Source of the DNA: Chryseobacterium piscicola
GTDB lineage: Bacteria > Bacteroidota > Bacteroidia > Flavobacteriales > Weeksellaceae
Assembly (NCBI RefSeq): GCF_900156685.1
Contig: NZ_FTOJ01000011.1
Coordinates: 35,275 to 99,274 of the forward strand
Direction: 5' to 3'
DNA: 64,000 bases
This document shows, one piece after another, positions 1 through 7,799 of this stretch. Position numbers and translations under genes: made by a program. Each line of letters starts with the position of its first letter. Within the stretch, counting starts at the first letter, position 1. Under the pieces are notes generated by a model. The model did not search any database. It was not told where the DNA came from and worked only from the letters and a program-made list of their open reading frames with translations.

Positions 1-208
1 GATTTTCATCAATAGGAGCGTGCTTTACTTTAGCCCGCTTTCAGTGTTGCCGCGTGAAATTGGCTTAAGCCAAAACTTGTTTTTTCTCTCGCAGATTTTG
101 CTAATGACGCCAATTGATTAGATAAAATTTTAAAACAATGATCTGTGAAAATCTGTGTGATCTGTGGGAAAATTTAGCTTCCAACTTTTAATTTTAAATT
201 AAATAAAT
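1..208. other. intergenic region with short repeats
   Basis: No convincing coding region is visible here. It contains a perfect 12-bp palindrome, TGGCTTAAGCCA, at 61-72, and three closely spaced copies of ATCTGTG at 141-147, 151-157 and 160-166. The last bases are A/T-rich and serve as the leader of the following ligase gene. The region upstream of base 1 is not available, so any promoter may lie outside the window. Confidence 0.5.
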
Positions 209-1522
209 TTGTCACCTAAATTTAAACTATTGGAACTCTTCCCACTCATCGAGAAATCAAGCATTCAGGACATCAAAAAATTCCAGGAAGAAAAACTTCA
301 GGACCTTTTGCAGTATCTTCAGGCGCATTCACCTTTCTATCAGAAGTTATTCAAAGAAAATAATATTCAGATTTCTGATATCCAGACTTTGGAAGATTTG
401 CAGAAAATCCCAACGACTTCAAAGAATGATATTCAGCAGAATAATGAGGACTTTTTCTGTGTTCCTCAAAATCAAATCATTGATTATAGTACGACTTCCG
501 GAACTTTAGGTGATCCTGTAACTTTCGGATTGTCAGAAAAGGATATGGAAAGAATTGCCTACAACGAAGCGGTTTCTCTTTCGTGTGCCGGAATTTCTAA
601 AGCTGACGTTGTTCAAATGATAACCACGATTGACAAAAGATTTATTGCTGGGCTCGCTTATCTTTTAGGTTTACGAAAAATGGGGGCAAGTGTCATCAGA
701 ATGGGCCCAGGAATTCCTGAACTTCAGTGGGATTCAATTTTTAGATATCAACCAAAATATTTAATTACAGTTCCGTCATTTCTTTTAAAAATGATTGATT
801 ACGCTGAGAAAAATGGCATTGATTATAAAAATTCTAGTGTTCTCGGAGCTGTTTGTATTGGTGAAAGTATCAAAAATCAGGATTTTACAGATAATATTCT
901 TTCTCTTAAGATCAAGGAAAAGTGGAACATTAAATTATTTTCCACTTACGCATCTACAGAAATGAGCACTGCCTTTACAGAATGTGAATTTCAGATTGGC
1001 GGTCACCAGCATCCCGAATTGATTATTACAGAAATTCTTGATGATAATGAAAATCCTGTGGAAGATGGTGAAAGTGGTGAGTTGACAATTACAACGTTGG
1101 GAGTTGAAGCGCTTCCTTTACTAAGGTTTAAAACGGGAGATTTAGTTAAAGCTCATTATGAGCCTTGTGAATGTGGTAGAAATACGATGAGGTTGGGACC
1201 GGTTGTCGGACGAAAACAGCAAATGATTAAATATAAAGGAACAACGTTGTATCCACCAGCAATGAACGATATTCTGAATGATTTTGACGGGATTTTGTGT
1301 TACCAAATTGTAATTCAATCGAATGAAATTGGTTTGGATGAAATTATCATTAAGCTGAGTGCTGAAAGAGATGACGAAGGTTTTGAAGGTGAAGTAAGAG
1401 ATCATTTCCGTGCAAAATTAAGAGTAAGCCCAAAAATTGAAATGGTGGATTTTGATGTTTTATCTAAAGCGGTATTTAATCCAAACAGCAGAAAGCCCAT
1501 TAACTTTGTTGATCTAAGATAA
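209..1522 (+). CDS. phenylacetate-CoA ligase-like aryl-CoA ligase (pigment cluster)
   Basis: This 437-residue protein has the size and layout of the PaaK branch of adenylate-forming enzymes, which activate an aromatic acid with ATP and pass it to CoA. Visible motifs are the phosphate loop YSTTSGTLGDP (residues 93-103), the adenine-side motif YASTE (247-251), RFKTGD (306-311) and a C-terminal GRKQQMIKYKG stretch. Its place beside a tyrosine ammonia-lyase suggests that 4-coumarate is the substrate, giving the starter unit of the aryl polyene; this is inference. The start is TTG at 209. A second in-frame TTG at 230 fits the usual N-terminus of the family about as well, so the first seven residues are uncertain. 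A strong hairpin terminator follows the stop codon. Confidence 0.85.
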   Translation: MSPKFKLLELFPLIEKSSIQDIKKFQEEKLQDLLQYLQAHSPFYQKLFKENNIQISDIQTLEDLQKIPTTSKNDIQQNNEDFFCVPQNQIIDYSTTSGTLGDPVTFGLSEKDMERIAYNEAVSLSCAGISKADVVQMITTIDKRFIAGLAYLLGLRKMGASVIRMGPGIPELQWDSIFRYQPKYLITVPSFLLKMIDYAEKNGIDYKNSSVLGAVCIGESIKNQDFTDNILSLKIKEKWNIKLFSTYASTEMSTAFTECEFQIGGHQHPELIITEILDDNENPVEDGESGELTITTLGVEALPLLRFKTGDLVKAHYEPCECGRNTMRLGPVVGRKQQMIKYKGTTLYPPAMNDILNDFDGILCYQIVIQSNEIGLDEIIIKLSAERDDEGFEGEVRDHFRAKLRVSPKIEMVDFDVLSKAVFNPNSRKPINFVDLR

Positions 1523-1525
1523 ATG

Positions 1526-1559
1526 AAAAACGGTCTGAGAATTTTCAGACCGTTTTTTT
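1526..1559. terminator. bidirectional rho-independent terminator
   Basis: The stem CGGTCTGA (1531-1538) pairs perfectly with TCAGACCG (1545-1552) around a 6-nt loop. It is flanked by five A on the left and seven T on the right, so it can end transcripts on both strands. It lies between the convergent ligase gene and the halogenase-like gene. Confidence 0.9.
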
Positions 1560-2802
1560 ATGCTTGTTGCTTTTCTGTTTTGATGAAATTGGCTAAGTTT
1601 ACAATGGCTGTATCGTGTATTCTCACAAATGTATTTTTTTTGTCCCAAACATAACCCGCCAAAACTGCGCAAATTTTTCTTTTTACATCGGCGTTTTCCG
1701 GTTGGTGGAAAAACAATTCCTGAAGATTTCCTGTGTACCATTCTTTTACATAAGTTGTAAAAACATTCACTCCATATAATATGTAGTCTGCAAATTCTGT
1801 CTGCCAATCTATCTTTTCGCCATTTAATTGTCTTATTGCAAGTTTTGCAGCCGTCATTCCGCCTTCGGTGGCAAAGGCCATTCCTGATGAAAAAACTGGA
1901 TCAAGAAATTCAGAAGCATTTCCTGTTAAGGCAAAGCCGTCTCCAAATAGTTTTTTTACCGAACAAGAATAGTCTTTCAGGTGTCGTGGTTCAAAAAGAA
2001 AATCTACACCACCGAAACGTTTTACATAGTAATCTGAAAGAAAAATTGCTTTTCTTAAGGCCTCGGTTGTATCTCCATTTTCAGAAAGTTTATCGATATA
2101 ATCAGTAGGTCCCACAATTCCTATACTCGTATTTCCATTGGAGAAAGGAATTACCCATAGCCAAACCTCTGTTTCGATAATGTCAAAAGAAATCAAGGTT
2201 CCTTCTTCACCTTTTTCTCTGTTAACATCTTCAACGTGAGCAAAAATTGCAGAGTGGGGTGAAAGCTTTGAGGGTTTTTCTAAATCTAGTAGTCTCGGAA
2301 GAACTCTCCCGTAACCGCTTGAATCAATTACGAATTTTGCATGGATTTCCTTCGTTTCACCTTCTTTTGTCGTTACGGTCGTAATGGAATCTGTCCCGTT
2401 AAATTCAATACCAATCACCTCAGTTTCAAATTCAAGATCAACTCCTTTATTAATCACTTCCTGAGCCAAAGTATTGTCAAAATCTGCTCTAGGAACCTGC
2501 CATGTCCAGTCCCAGCCTTTCCCGAATTTGTTGCTGAAATCGAAAATACATACTTCGTTTCCTCGCATAAAACGTGCTCCGAGTTTCTTTTCGAAGCCCA
2601 TTTTATCTAATGCAGGAAATAATCCGGCTTCTTCAAAATGATCCATCACTCGCGGAATCAAGCTTTCGCCGACTACAAGTCTCGGGAATTTTGCCTTTTC
2701 TACTACTTTCACGTTGATGTTATTCTTCTTCAGATATGCGGAAGAGACGCAACCAGAAGGTCCAGCTCCAATAACTAAAACATCAACAATTTCTTTGTTC
2801 AT
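1558..2802 (-). CDS. flavin-dependent halogenase-like oxidoreductase
   Basis: A 414-residue FAD protein. Residues 10-15 carry the dinucleotide motif GAGPSG, with the acidic end of the Rossmann unit at E35. Three features point to the FADH2-dependent (tryptophan-type) halogenases: the motif WLWVIP at 214-219 matches the family signature WxWxIP, a lysine sits in the context KLGARF at 73-78, and DPVFSSG occurs near the C-terminal part. Some flexirubins are chlorinated, so chlorination of the pigment is a reasonable role, but a plain monooxygenase is also possible. The ATG at 2802 is chosen because the Rossmann motif begins nine residues later. The 14 extra upstream codons overlap the likely promoter zone. 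It is divergent from the ammonia-lyase gene and shares its 84-bp intergenic region. Confidence 0.8.
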   Translation of the reverse strand: MNKEIVDVLVIGAGPSGCVSSAYLKKNNINVKVVEKAKFPRLVVGESLIPRVMDHFEEAGLFPALDKMGFEKKLGARFMRGNEVCIFDFSNKFGKGWDWTWQVPRADFDNTLAQEVINKGVDLEFETEVIGIEFNGTDSITTVTTKEGETKEIHAKFVIDSSGYGRVLPRLLDLEKPSKLSPHSAIFAHVEDVNREKGEEGTLISFDIIETEVWLWVIPFSNGNTSIGIVGPTDYIDKLSENGDTTEALRKAIFLSDYYVKRFGGVDFLFEPRHLKDYSCSVKKLFGDGFALTGNASEFLDPVFSSGMAFATEGGMTAAKLAIRQLNGEKIDWQTEFADYILYGVNVFTTYVKEWYTGNLQELFFHQPENADVKRKICAVLAGYVWDKKNTFVRIHDTAIVNLANFIKTEKQQA

Positions 2803-2829
2803 TTGTTTAATAAAACTTTTATCTTTGCG

Positions 2830-2861
2830 CAAAATTAGTGACAATTAATTGTATTTTACAA
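2830..2861 (-). promoter_or_regulatory. Bacteroidota-type promoter of the halogenase-like gene
   Basis: Read on the minus strand there is TTG (2859-2861), a 21-base spacer and TAATTTTG (2830-2837). This matches the Bacteroidota consensus TTG-N(17-23)-TAnnTTTG. It lies about 28 bases upstream of the ATG at 2802. No equally clear element was found for the divergent gene. Confidence 0.6.
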
Positions 2862-2886
2862 AATTATATACTATTACTTTTAATAG

Positions 2887-4407
2887 ATGAAAATAAATAA
2901 CTTTTTAGAACTGAGAGATTTTCAGAGAATTATTATTGAAAACGAAAGCATAGAATTAGATCCATCACTTCTCCAGAGAGTGAATGAAAGTTTTTCTTTT
3001 CTAAAAGAATTTTCAAAAAATAAAGTGATTTATGGAGTCAATACGGGGTTCGGGCCTATGGCTCAGTTCAAAATAAGTGATGAAGATACCCATCAGCTTC
3101 AATATAATTTAATCAGAAGTCACTCTTCGGGTATAGGAAATCCGCTTCCGGCAGATGAGGTGAAAGCTTGTATGTTGGCTAGATTAAACACATTATCATT
3201 AGGGAATTCCGGAGTTCATGAATCTGTTGTTTTTTTACTTAAAGAATTAATTAACAGAGATGTTACACCATTAATTTTTGAACACGGTGGAGTAGGAGCA
3301 AGTGGAGATTTGGTACAATTGGCACATTTAGCTTTAGTATTGATTGGTGAAGGTGAAGTTTTTTATAAAGGTGAAAGAAAATCAACCAAAGAAGTTTTTG
3401 AAACTGAAGGTTTAGAGCCGATCAAAGTAGAAATTCGTGAAGGTTTAGCGTTAATGAACGGAACCTCTGTGATGTCTGGGATTGGTATTGTAAATGCTTA
3501 CAAAGCCAATCAATTAACAGATATTTCAATTAAATTATCTTGTGCAATCAATGAAATCGTTCAGGCTTATGACGATCATTTATCAGAAGCTTTAAACGGA
3601 ACAAAACTTCATGCTGGTCAGCAAAAAATAGCGGCCAAAATGCGCGAACATTTGTCTGATAGTAAATTGATTAGAAAAAGAGCCGATCATTTATATACTC
3701 ATTTCGAAGAGCAGGAAAAGGTTTTTAAAGAAAAAGTGCAGGAATATTATTCTTTAAGATGTGTTCCGCAGATTTTGGGGCCTATTTTAGATACGTTGGA
3801 ATATACTGAAAAAGTGTTAGAAAACGAAATTAATTCTGCCAACGATAATCCAATTATAGATGTTGAAAATCAGCATGTTTACCACGGCGGAAACTTCCAC
3901 GGAGATTATATATCTTTGGAAATGGACAAGTTGAAAATTGTCGTGACAAAGCTCACGATGTTGGCAGAAAGACAATTAAACTATCTTTTGAATTCAAAAA
4001 TAAATGAAATCTTGCCTCCTTTCGTCAATTTAGGTAAACTAGGTTTCAATTTTGGGATGCAGGGTGTTCAGTTTACTGCCACTTCTACCACAGCAGAAAG
4101 TCAGATGTTATCAAACTCAATGTATGTTCACAGTATACCTAATAATAATGATAATCAGGATATTGTAAGCATGGGAACCAATGCTGCAGTGATTTGCAGA
4201 AAGGTCATTGAAAATGCATTTGAAGTACTGGCGATTGAAGCAATCACGATCATTCAGGCAATTGAATATCTTGATTTTAAAGATCAAGTTTCATCGTCAA
4301 CAAGAGAATTGTACGACGCAATTAGAAAGATTATACCAGCATTTTCAAATGATATGGTGATGTATCCTTATTTGGAGGAAGTGAAAAAATATTTAAAGAC
4401 AATGTAA
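2887..4407 (+). CDS. tal: tyrosine ammonia-lyase (MIO family)
   Basis: A 506-residue member of the histidine/phenylalanine/tyrosine ammonia-lyase family. The Ala-Ser-Gly triad that cyclises into the MIO cofactor is at 138-140 in the context GGVGASGDL. Tyr49 and the block YGVNTGFG (49-56) are the usual active-site elements. The selectivity region reads RSHSSG (77-82), with His79 at the position that favours tyrosine. From memory, the protein resembles the Flavobacterium johnsoniae tyrosine ammonia-lyase closely along its whole length, and that enzyme has the same length. It would deaminate L-tyrosine to 4-coumarate, the phenolic head of flexirubin. Histidine ammonia-lyase is less likely because there are no hut genes nearby. 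It opens the rightward pigment block, followed after 47 bp by fabG. Confidence 0.93.
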   Translation: MKINNFLELRDFQRIIIENESIELDPSLLQRVNESFSFLKEFSKNKVIYGVNTGFGPMAQFKISDEDTHQLQYNLIRSHSSGIGNPLPADEVKACMLARLNTLSLGNSGVHESVVFLLKELINRDVTPLIFEHGGVGASGDLVQLAHLALVLIGEGEVFYKGERKSTKEVFETEGLEPIKVEIREGLALMNGTSVMSGIGIVNAYKANQLTDISIKLSCAINEIVQAYDDHLSEALNGTKLHAGQQKIAAKMREHLSDSKLIRKRADHLYTHFEEQEKVFKEKVQEYYSLRCVPQILGPILDTLEYTEKVLENEINSANDNPIIDVENQHVYHGGNFHGDYISLEMDKLKIVVTKLTMLAERQLNYLLNSKINEILPPFVNLGKLGFNFGMQGVQFTATSTTAESQMLSNSMYVHSIPNNNDNQDIVSMGTNAAVICRKVIENAFEVLAIEAITIIQAIEYLDFKDQVSSSTRELYDAIRKIIPAFSNDMVMYPYLEEVKKYLKTM

Positions 4408-4454
4408 TTATTGGCTACTTTTAGTTGTCAATATTTAAATAAACTAAAACACAC

Positions 4455-5186
4455 ATGAAATGTGCAATCATCACAGGTGGTTCCCGAGGTATCGGAAGAG
4501 CAATCTGTATAAAACTGGCAGAAGAAAAAAATTATCATATTCTCATCAACTACACTTCCAATGAAGCTGCAGCAAAGGAAACTTTGGCTAAAGTTGAAGA
4601 ATTGGGTTCTACAGGAGAAATCCTTAAATTCGATGTAGGAAATGCCGAGGAAACTCAACAGATTTTAAACGAATGGCAGGAAAAAAATCCAAAAGCTATC
4701 GTTGAGGTTATCGTTAATAATGCCGGAATTACAAGAGACGGATTATTCATGTGGATGCCAAGTGAAGACTGGAACTCTGTGATTAACACGAGTTTGAATG
4801 GTTTTTATAACGTCACCAATTTCTTCATTCAGAAGTTATTGAGAAACAAATACGGAAGAATCATTAATATGGTTTCTGTTTCCGGAGTAAAAGGAACTGC
4901 CGGACAAACCAATTACTCAGCCGCAAAAGGCGCTTTGGTGGGCGTTACAAAAGCTCTCGCTCAGGAAGTTGCCAAGAGAAACATCACGGTAAATGCCGTG
5001 GCGCCAGGTTTCATAAAAACGGATATGACGCAGGATTTCAATGAAGACGAACTGAAGGCCATGATTCCTGCAAACCGTTTTGGTGAAGCGGAAGAAGTGG
5101 CAGATTTGGTTGCGTTTTTAGCGTCAAAAAAAGCATCTTACATCACAGGAGAAATTATTAATATCAACGGCGGAATTTATTCGTAA
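4455..5186 (+). CDS. fabG: 3-oxoacyl-ACP reductase, FabG-like (SDR)
   Basis: A 243-residue short-chain dehydrogenase/reductase of typical FabG length. It has the cofactor motif TGGSRGIG (7-14), NNAG (88-91), a catalytic Asn115, a serine in MVSVSG (139-144) and the YxxxK pair Tyr154/Lys158 in NYSAAKG. It should reduce the beta-keto group during each extension cycle of the polyene, using NADPH. The gene lies in the pigment block between the ammonia-lyase and a ketosynthase, which argues for a pathway-dedicated copy rather than the housekeeping fabG. An 87-bp gap with a palindromic repeat separates it from the next gene. Confidence 0.9.
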   Translation: MKCAIITGGSRGIGRAICIKLAEEKNYHILINYTSNEAAAKETLAKVEELGSTGEILKFDVGNAEETQQILNEWQEKNPKAIVEVIVNNAGITRDGLFMWMPSEDWNSVINTSLNGFYNVTNFFIQKLLRNKYGRIINMVSVSGVKGTAGQTNYSAAKGALVGVTKALAQEVAKRNITVNAVAPGFIKTDMTQDFNEDELKAMIPANRFGEAEEVADLVAFLASKKASYITGEIININGGIYS

Positions 5187-5192
5187 ATAACG

Positions 5193-5270
5193 TGCCAATG
5201 TAGCAATGAAGCAATTTAGCAATATTTAAAATTGTTACATACATTGCTAAATTGATACATTGTTAAATTT
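5193..5270. repeat. imperfect intergenic palindrome built from CAATGTA-like words
   Basis: The left arm (about 5194-5223) contains GCAATTTAGCAAT. The right arm (about 5231-5270) contains ATTGCTAAATTGA in reverse complement, so the region can fold into a long AT-rich hairpin. Each arm is itself made of tandem short words such as CAATG and GCAAT. Related sequences occur at 6765-6832 and 17425-17497, also beside ketosynthase and ACP genes. It may attenuate or stabilise the operon mRNA; that is inference. Confidence 0.6.
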
Positions 5271-5273
5271 AAA

Positions 5274-6497
5274 ATGATGGAAAATAGGGTAGTCATTACC
5301 GGAATGGGAATTTATTCTTGCATCGGAACTTCTTTGGAAGAGGTGAAAGAATCTCTATACGAAGGTAAATCCGGAATTGTTTTGGTTGATGAAAGAAAAG
5401 AATTTGGTTTCAGATCTGGTCTTAGTGGGGTAGTTCCGAAACCTGATCTGAAAAATCTTCTCAGCAGACGACAACGCGTAAGCATGGGAGAAGAAAGCGA
5501 GTACGCCTATGTAGCAACCCTTGATGCTTTGAAACAAGCGAATATCGACCAAGATTTTTTAGACCAAAATGAAGTTGGAATTTTATACGGAAACGACAGC
5601 GTTTCAAAAGCTGTTGTAGAATCTATCGACATTGCGAGAGAAAAAAAAGATACGACATTAATGGGTTCAGGAGCGATTTTCAAATCGATGAACTCCACTG
5701 TGACAATGAATCTTTCTACCATTTTTAAATTAAGAGGAATCAATTTAACCATCAGCGCAGCCTGTGCTAGCGGTTCTCATTCTTTGGGATTTGCTTATAT
5801 GATGATTAAAAACGGGTTTCAAGAGACTATCATTTGCGGTGGGGCCCAGGAAACGAACAAATATTCTATGGCAAGTTTTGATGGTTTAGGAGTTTTTTCA
5901 GTAAGAGAAAATGAACCTACCAAAGCTTCAAGACCTTTTGATTCGGGAAGAGACGGGCTTATTCCTAGCGGAGGTGCAGCCACCATGATCGTGGAAAGTC
6001 TAGAATCTGCACAGAAAAGAGGTGCTACAATCCTTGCAGAAATTGTAGGCTACGGATTCTCATCCAACGGCGGACATATTTCTACGCCTAATGTAGACGG
6101 CCCAGCTCTGGCTATGGAAAGATCTCTGAAACAAGCCCATCTTTCTCCAAAAGACATAGATTACATCAATGCCCACGCAACTTCTACACCTTTGGGCGAT
6201 GCCAATGAAGCTAAAGCAATCTATGAAATTTTTGGAAGTAAAGTTCCGGTAAGTTCTACCAAATCGATGACCGGTCATGAATGTTGGATGGCAGGTGCTA
6301 GTGAAGTGATTTATTCGATCCTCATGATGCAGAACGATTTTGTGGCCCCGAATATTAATTTGGAAAACCCCGATGAAGACGCAAAAAAGATAAATTTAAT
6401 CTCCGAAACTACAAATCAAAAAATTGACGTATTTTTGTCAAATTCTTTCGGATTTGGGGGAACCAACTCTGCATTAATCGTTAAAAAATTTGAATAA
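5274..6497 (+). CDS. beta-ketoacyl-ACP synthase II-type (FabF-like), pigment cluster
   Basis: A 407-residue thiolase-fold ketosynthase with all catalytic residues. The nucleophile is Cys164 in SAACASGS, with His301 in NAHATSTPLGD, Lys330, and His335 in SMTGHECW. It should carry out decarboxylative condensation of malonyl-ACP with the growing chain. It is one of three complete FabF-type enzymes in this locus; the others are at 16219 and 19034. It overlaps nothing and is followed after 6 bp by an ACP gene, so the pair is probably translated together. The start is ATG at 5274; a second ATG immediately follows, so the protein may be one residue shorter. Confidence 0.9.
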   Translation: MMENRVVITGMGIYSCIGTSLEEVKESLYEGKSGIVLVDERKEFGFRSGLSGVVPKPDLKNLLSRRQRVSMGEESEYAYVATLDALKQANIDQDFLDQNEVGILYGNDSVSKAVVESIDIAREKKDTTLMGSGAIFKSMNSTVTMNLSTIFKLRGINLTISAACASGSHSLGFAYMMIKNGFQETIICGGAQETNKYSMASFDGLGVFSVRENEPTKASRPFDSGRDGLIPSGGAATMIVESLESAQKRGATILAEIVGYGFSSNGGHISTPNVDGPALAMERSLKQAHLSPKDIDYINAHATSTPLGDANEAKAIYEIFGSKVPVSSTKSMTGHECWMAGASEVIYSILMMQNDFVAPNINLENPDEDAKKINLISETTNQKIDVFLSNSFGFGGTNSALIVKKFE

Positions 6498-6503
6498 ATA
6501 AAC

Positions 6504-6755
6504 ATGGAAAGAGAAAAAATTGTTGCCATTGCTAATGATTTTTTAATCAATGAGTTTGAGGTAGACGCCGATGAGATTAGCAATGATGCCCATTTCAAAA
6601 AAACTTTGGGCTTAGACAGTTTAGATTATATCGATTTGGTTGTGGCCATTGAATCTAATTTCGGTGTTAAATTAGGTGAAGTTGATTTCAAAAATATCAT
6701 CACTTTTAACGATTTCTACTCGATAATCGAAAATAAAATCACTCAAAAAGTATAA
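6504..6755 (+). CDS. acyl carrier protein (first of two in the locus)
   Basis: An 83-residue acidic protein with the phosphopantetheine attachment motif LGLDSLDYIDL; Ser39 is the attachment serine. Length and layout are those of a stand-alone type II ACP. It starts 6 bp after the upstream ketosynthase, which supports a dedicated role in carrying the aryl polyene intermediates. The distinct second ACP at 17501-17758 might serve a different chain, for example the acyl chains of the resorcinol, but the sequence alone does not decide this. Confidence 0.93.
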   Translation: MEREKIVAIANDFLINEFEVDADEISNDAHFKKTLGLDSLDYIDLVVAIESNFGVKLGEVDFKNIITFNDFYSIIENKITQKV

Positions 6756-6764
6756 CTGTGTATT

Positions 6765-6832
6765 AATCTGGAGATGTATCAATAGATTTTAAAATTGTTA
6801 CACTGTTCCATTGATATATTGTTAAATTGAAA
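6765..6832. repeat. degenerate palindrome of the CAATGTA-word family
   Basis: This lies between the ACP and the acyltransferase genes. GATGTATCAAT on the left is matched by ATTGATATATT on the right, and ATTGTTACACTGTT resembles the words of the elements at 5193-5270 and 17425-17497. It is weaker than those two copies. Confidence 0.4.
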
Positions 6833-6834
6833 CT

Positions 6835-7719
6835 ATGAATAAGTGGAAAGGCAAATCTAAAGGCACAATTTTAGGATATAGAATCTTCGTCTGGTGCATT
6901 AGAAACATAGGAATCCGCAGTTCATATTTTGTGCTTTATTTTGTTGCTTTGTACTATTTTCTATTCGAAAAAAAGAGCAACCATTACATCTCATATTACT
7001 TCAGAAAACGGCTCAAATTCAGTTTCTGGAAAGCCAAACTAGCAGTATATAAAAGTTATTTTACGTTCGGAAAAACGTTAATTGATAAAACGGCCATCTC
7101 AGCAGGGTTGAGAGGAAAATACACCTACGAATTCGACGGAATTGATACGCTCAAAAATCTTTTGGCCGAAAAAAAAGGTGGCGTCCTCATCAGCGCGCAC
7201 ATCGGTAATTTCGAAATAGCCGATCATTTTTTTGCCGATATTGATCTTGATTGCCAAATCAACTTAGTGACAACAGATCTGGAAGTTACAGTCATTAGAG
7301 AATACTTGGAAAGTGTTTCCGTAAAGAAAAGCAATGTGAAATTCATCTATGTGAAAGACGATATGTCGCATATTTTTGAAATCAATCAGGCGCTTTTAAA
7401 CAATGAACTCATCTGTTTCACAGGTGACCGCTATTTCGAAGGCTCAAAATTCTTGGAAGCAGAACTGCTCGGAAAAACGGCCAAATTTCCTGCAGGACCT
7501 TTCCTTATTGCCTCCAGACTGCGCGTTCCCGTGGTGTATGTTTACGTGATGAAGGAAAAAAATCTCCATTATCACCTTTACGCAAGAGTTGCAGAGAACA
7601 TAAAAAACCGAGATTCCCAAGGTTTGCTCAATTCCTACACCCAAAATCTGGAATCGATGCTCAAAAAATATCCACTACAGTGGTTCAATTACTTCGATTT
7701 TTGGGACGATATTGATTGA
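6835..7719 (+). CDS. lysophospholipid/lipid A-type acyltransferase (HtrB/LpxL family)
   Basis: A 294-residue protein of the lauroyl/myristoyl acyltransferase family. The catalytic HX4E motif is visible as His122 to Glu127 in SAHIGNFEIAD. A hydrophobic segment at about 28-45 would anchor it in the inner membrane. The later stretch with FTGDRYFEG and KTAKFPAGPFLIASR is typical of the acceptor-binding half. Aryl polyene clusters regularly contain such an enzyme, so it may transfer an acyl or aryl-polyenoyl group to a lipid or to the resorcinol. The exact acceptor cannot be read from the sequence. Two 80-bp gaps separate it from the neighbours on either side, all on the same strand. Confidence 0.85.
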   Translation: MNKWKGKSKGTILGYRIFVWCIRNIGIRSSYFVLYFVALYYFLFEKKSNHYISYYFRKRLKFSFWKAKLAVYKSYFTFGKTLIDKTAISAGLRGKYTYEFDGIDTLKNLLAEKKGGVLISAHIGNFEIADHFFADIDLDCQINLVTTDLEVTVIREYLESVSVKKSNVKFIYVKDDMSHIFEINQALLNNELICFTGDRYFEGSKFLEAELLGKTAKFPAGPFLIASRLRVPVVYVYVMKEKNLHYHLYARVAENIKNRDSQGLLNSYTQNLESMLKKYPLQWFNYFDFWDDID

Positions 7720-7799
7720 TTTTCAATATATTTAGAGAAATAATTTACTGGTTGAGTAAATTTTACATCTAATGTCTACTATCTCAATTCTAAGAAAAA

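Noticed and set aside
5193..5270. CRISPR-like repeats in the intergenic palindromes
   Set aside because: The words are short, unevenly spaced and form inverted arms. There are no regular spacers and no cas genes.
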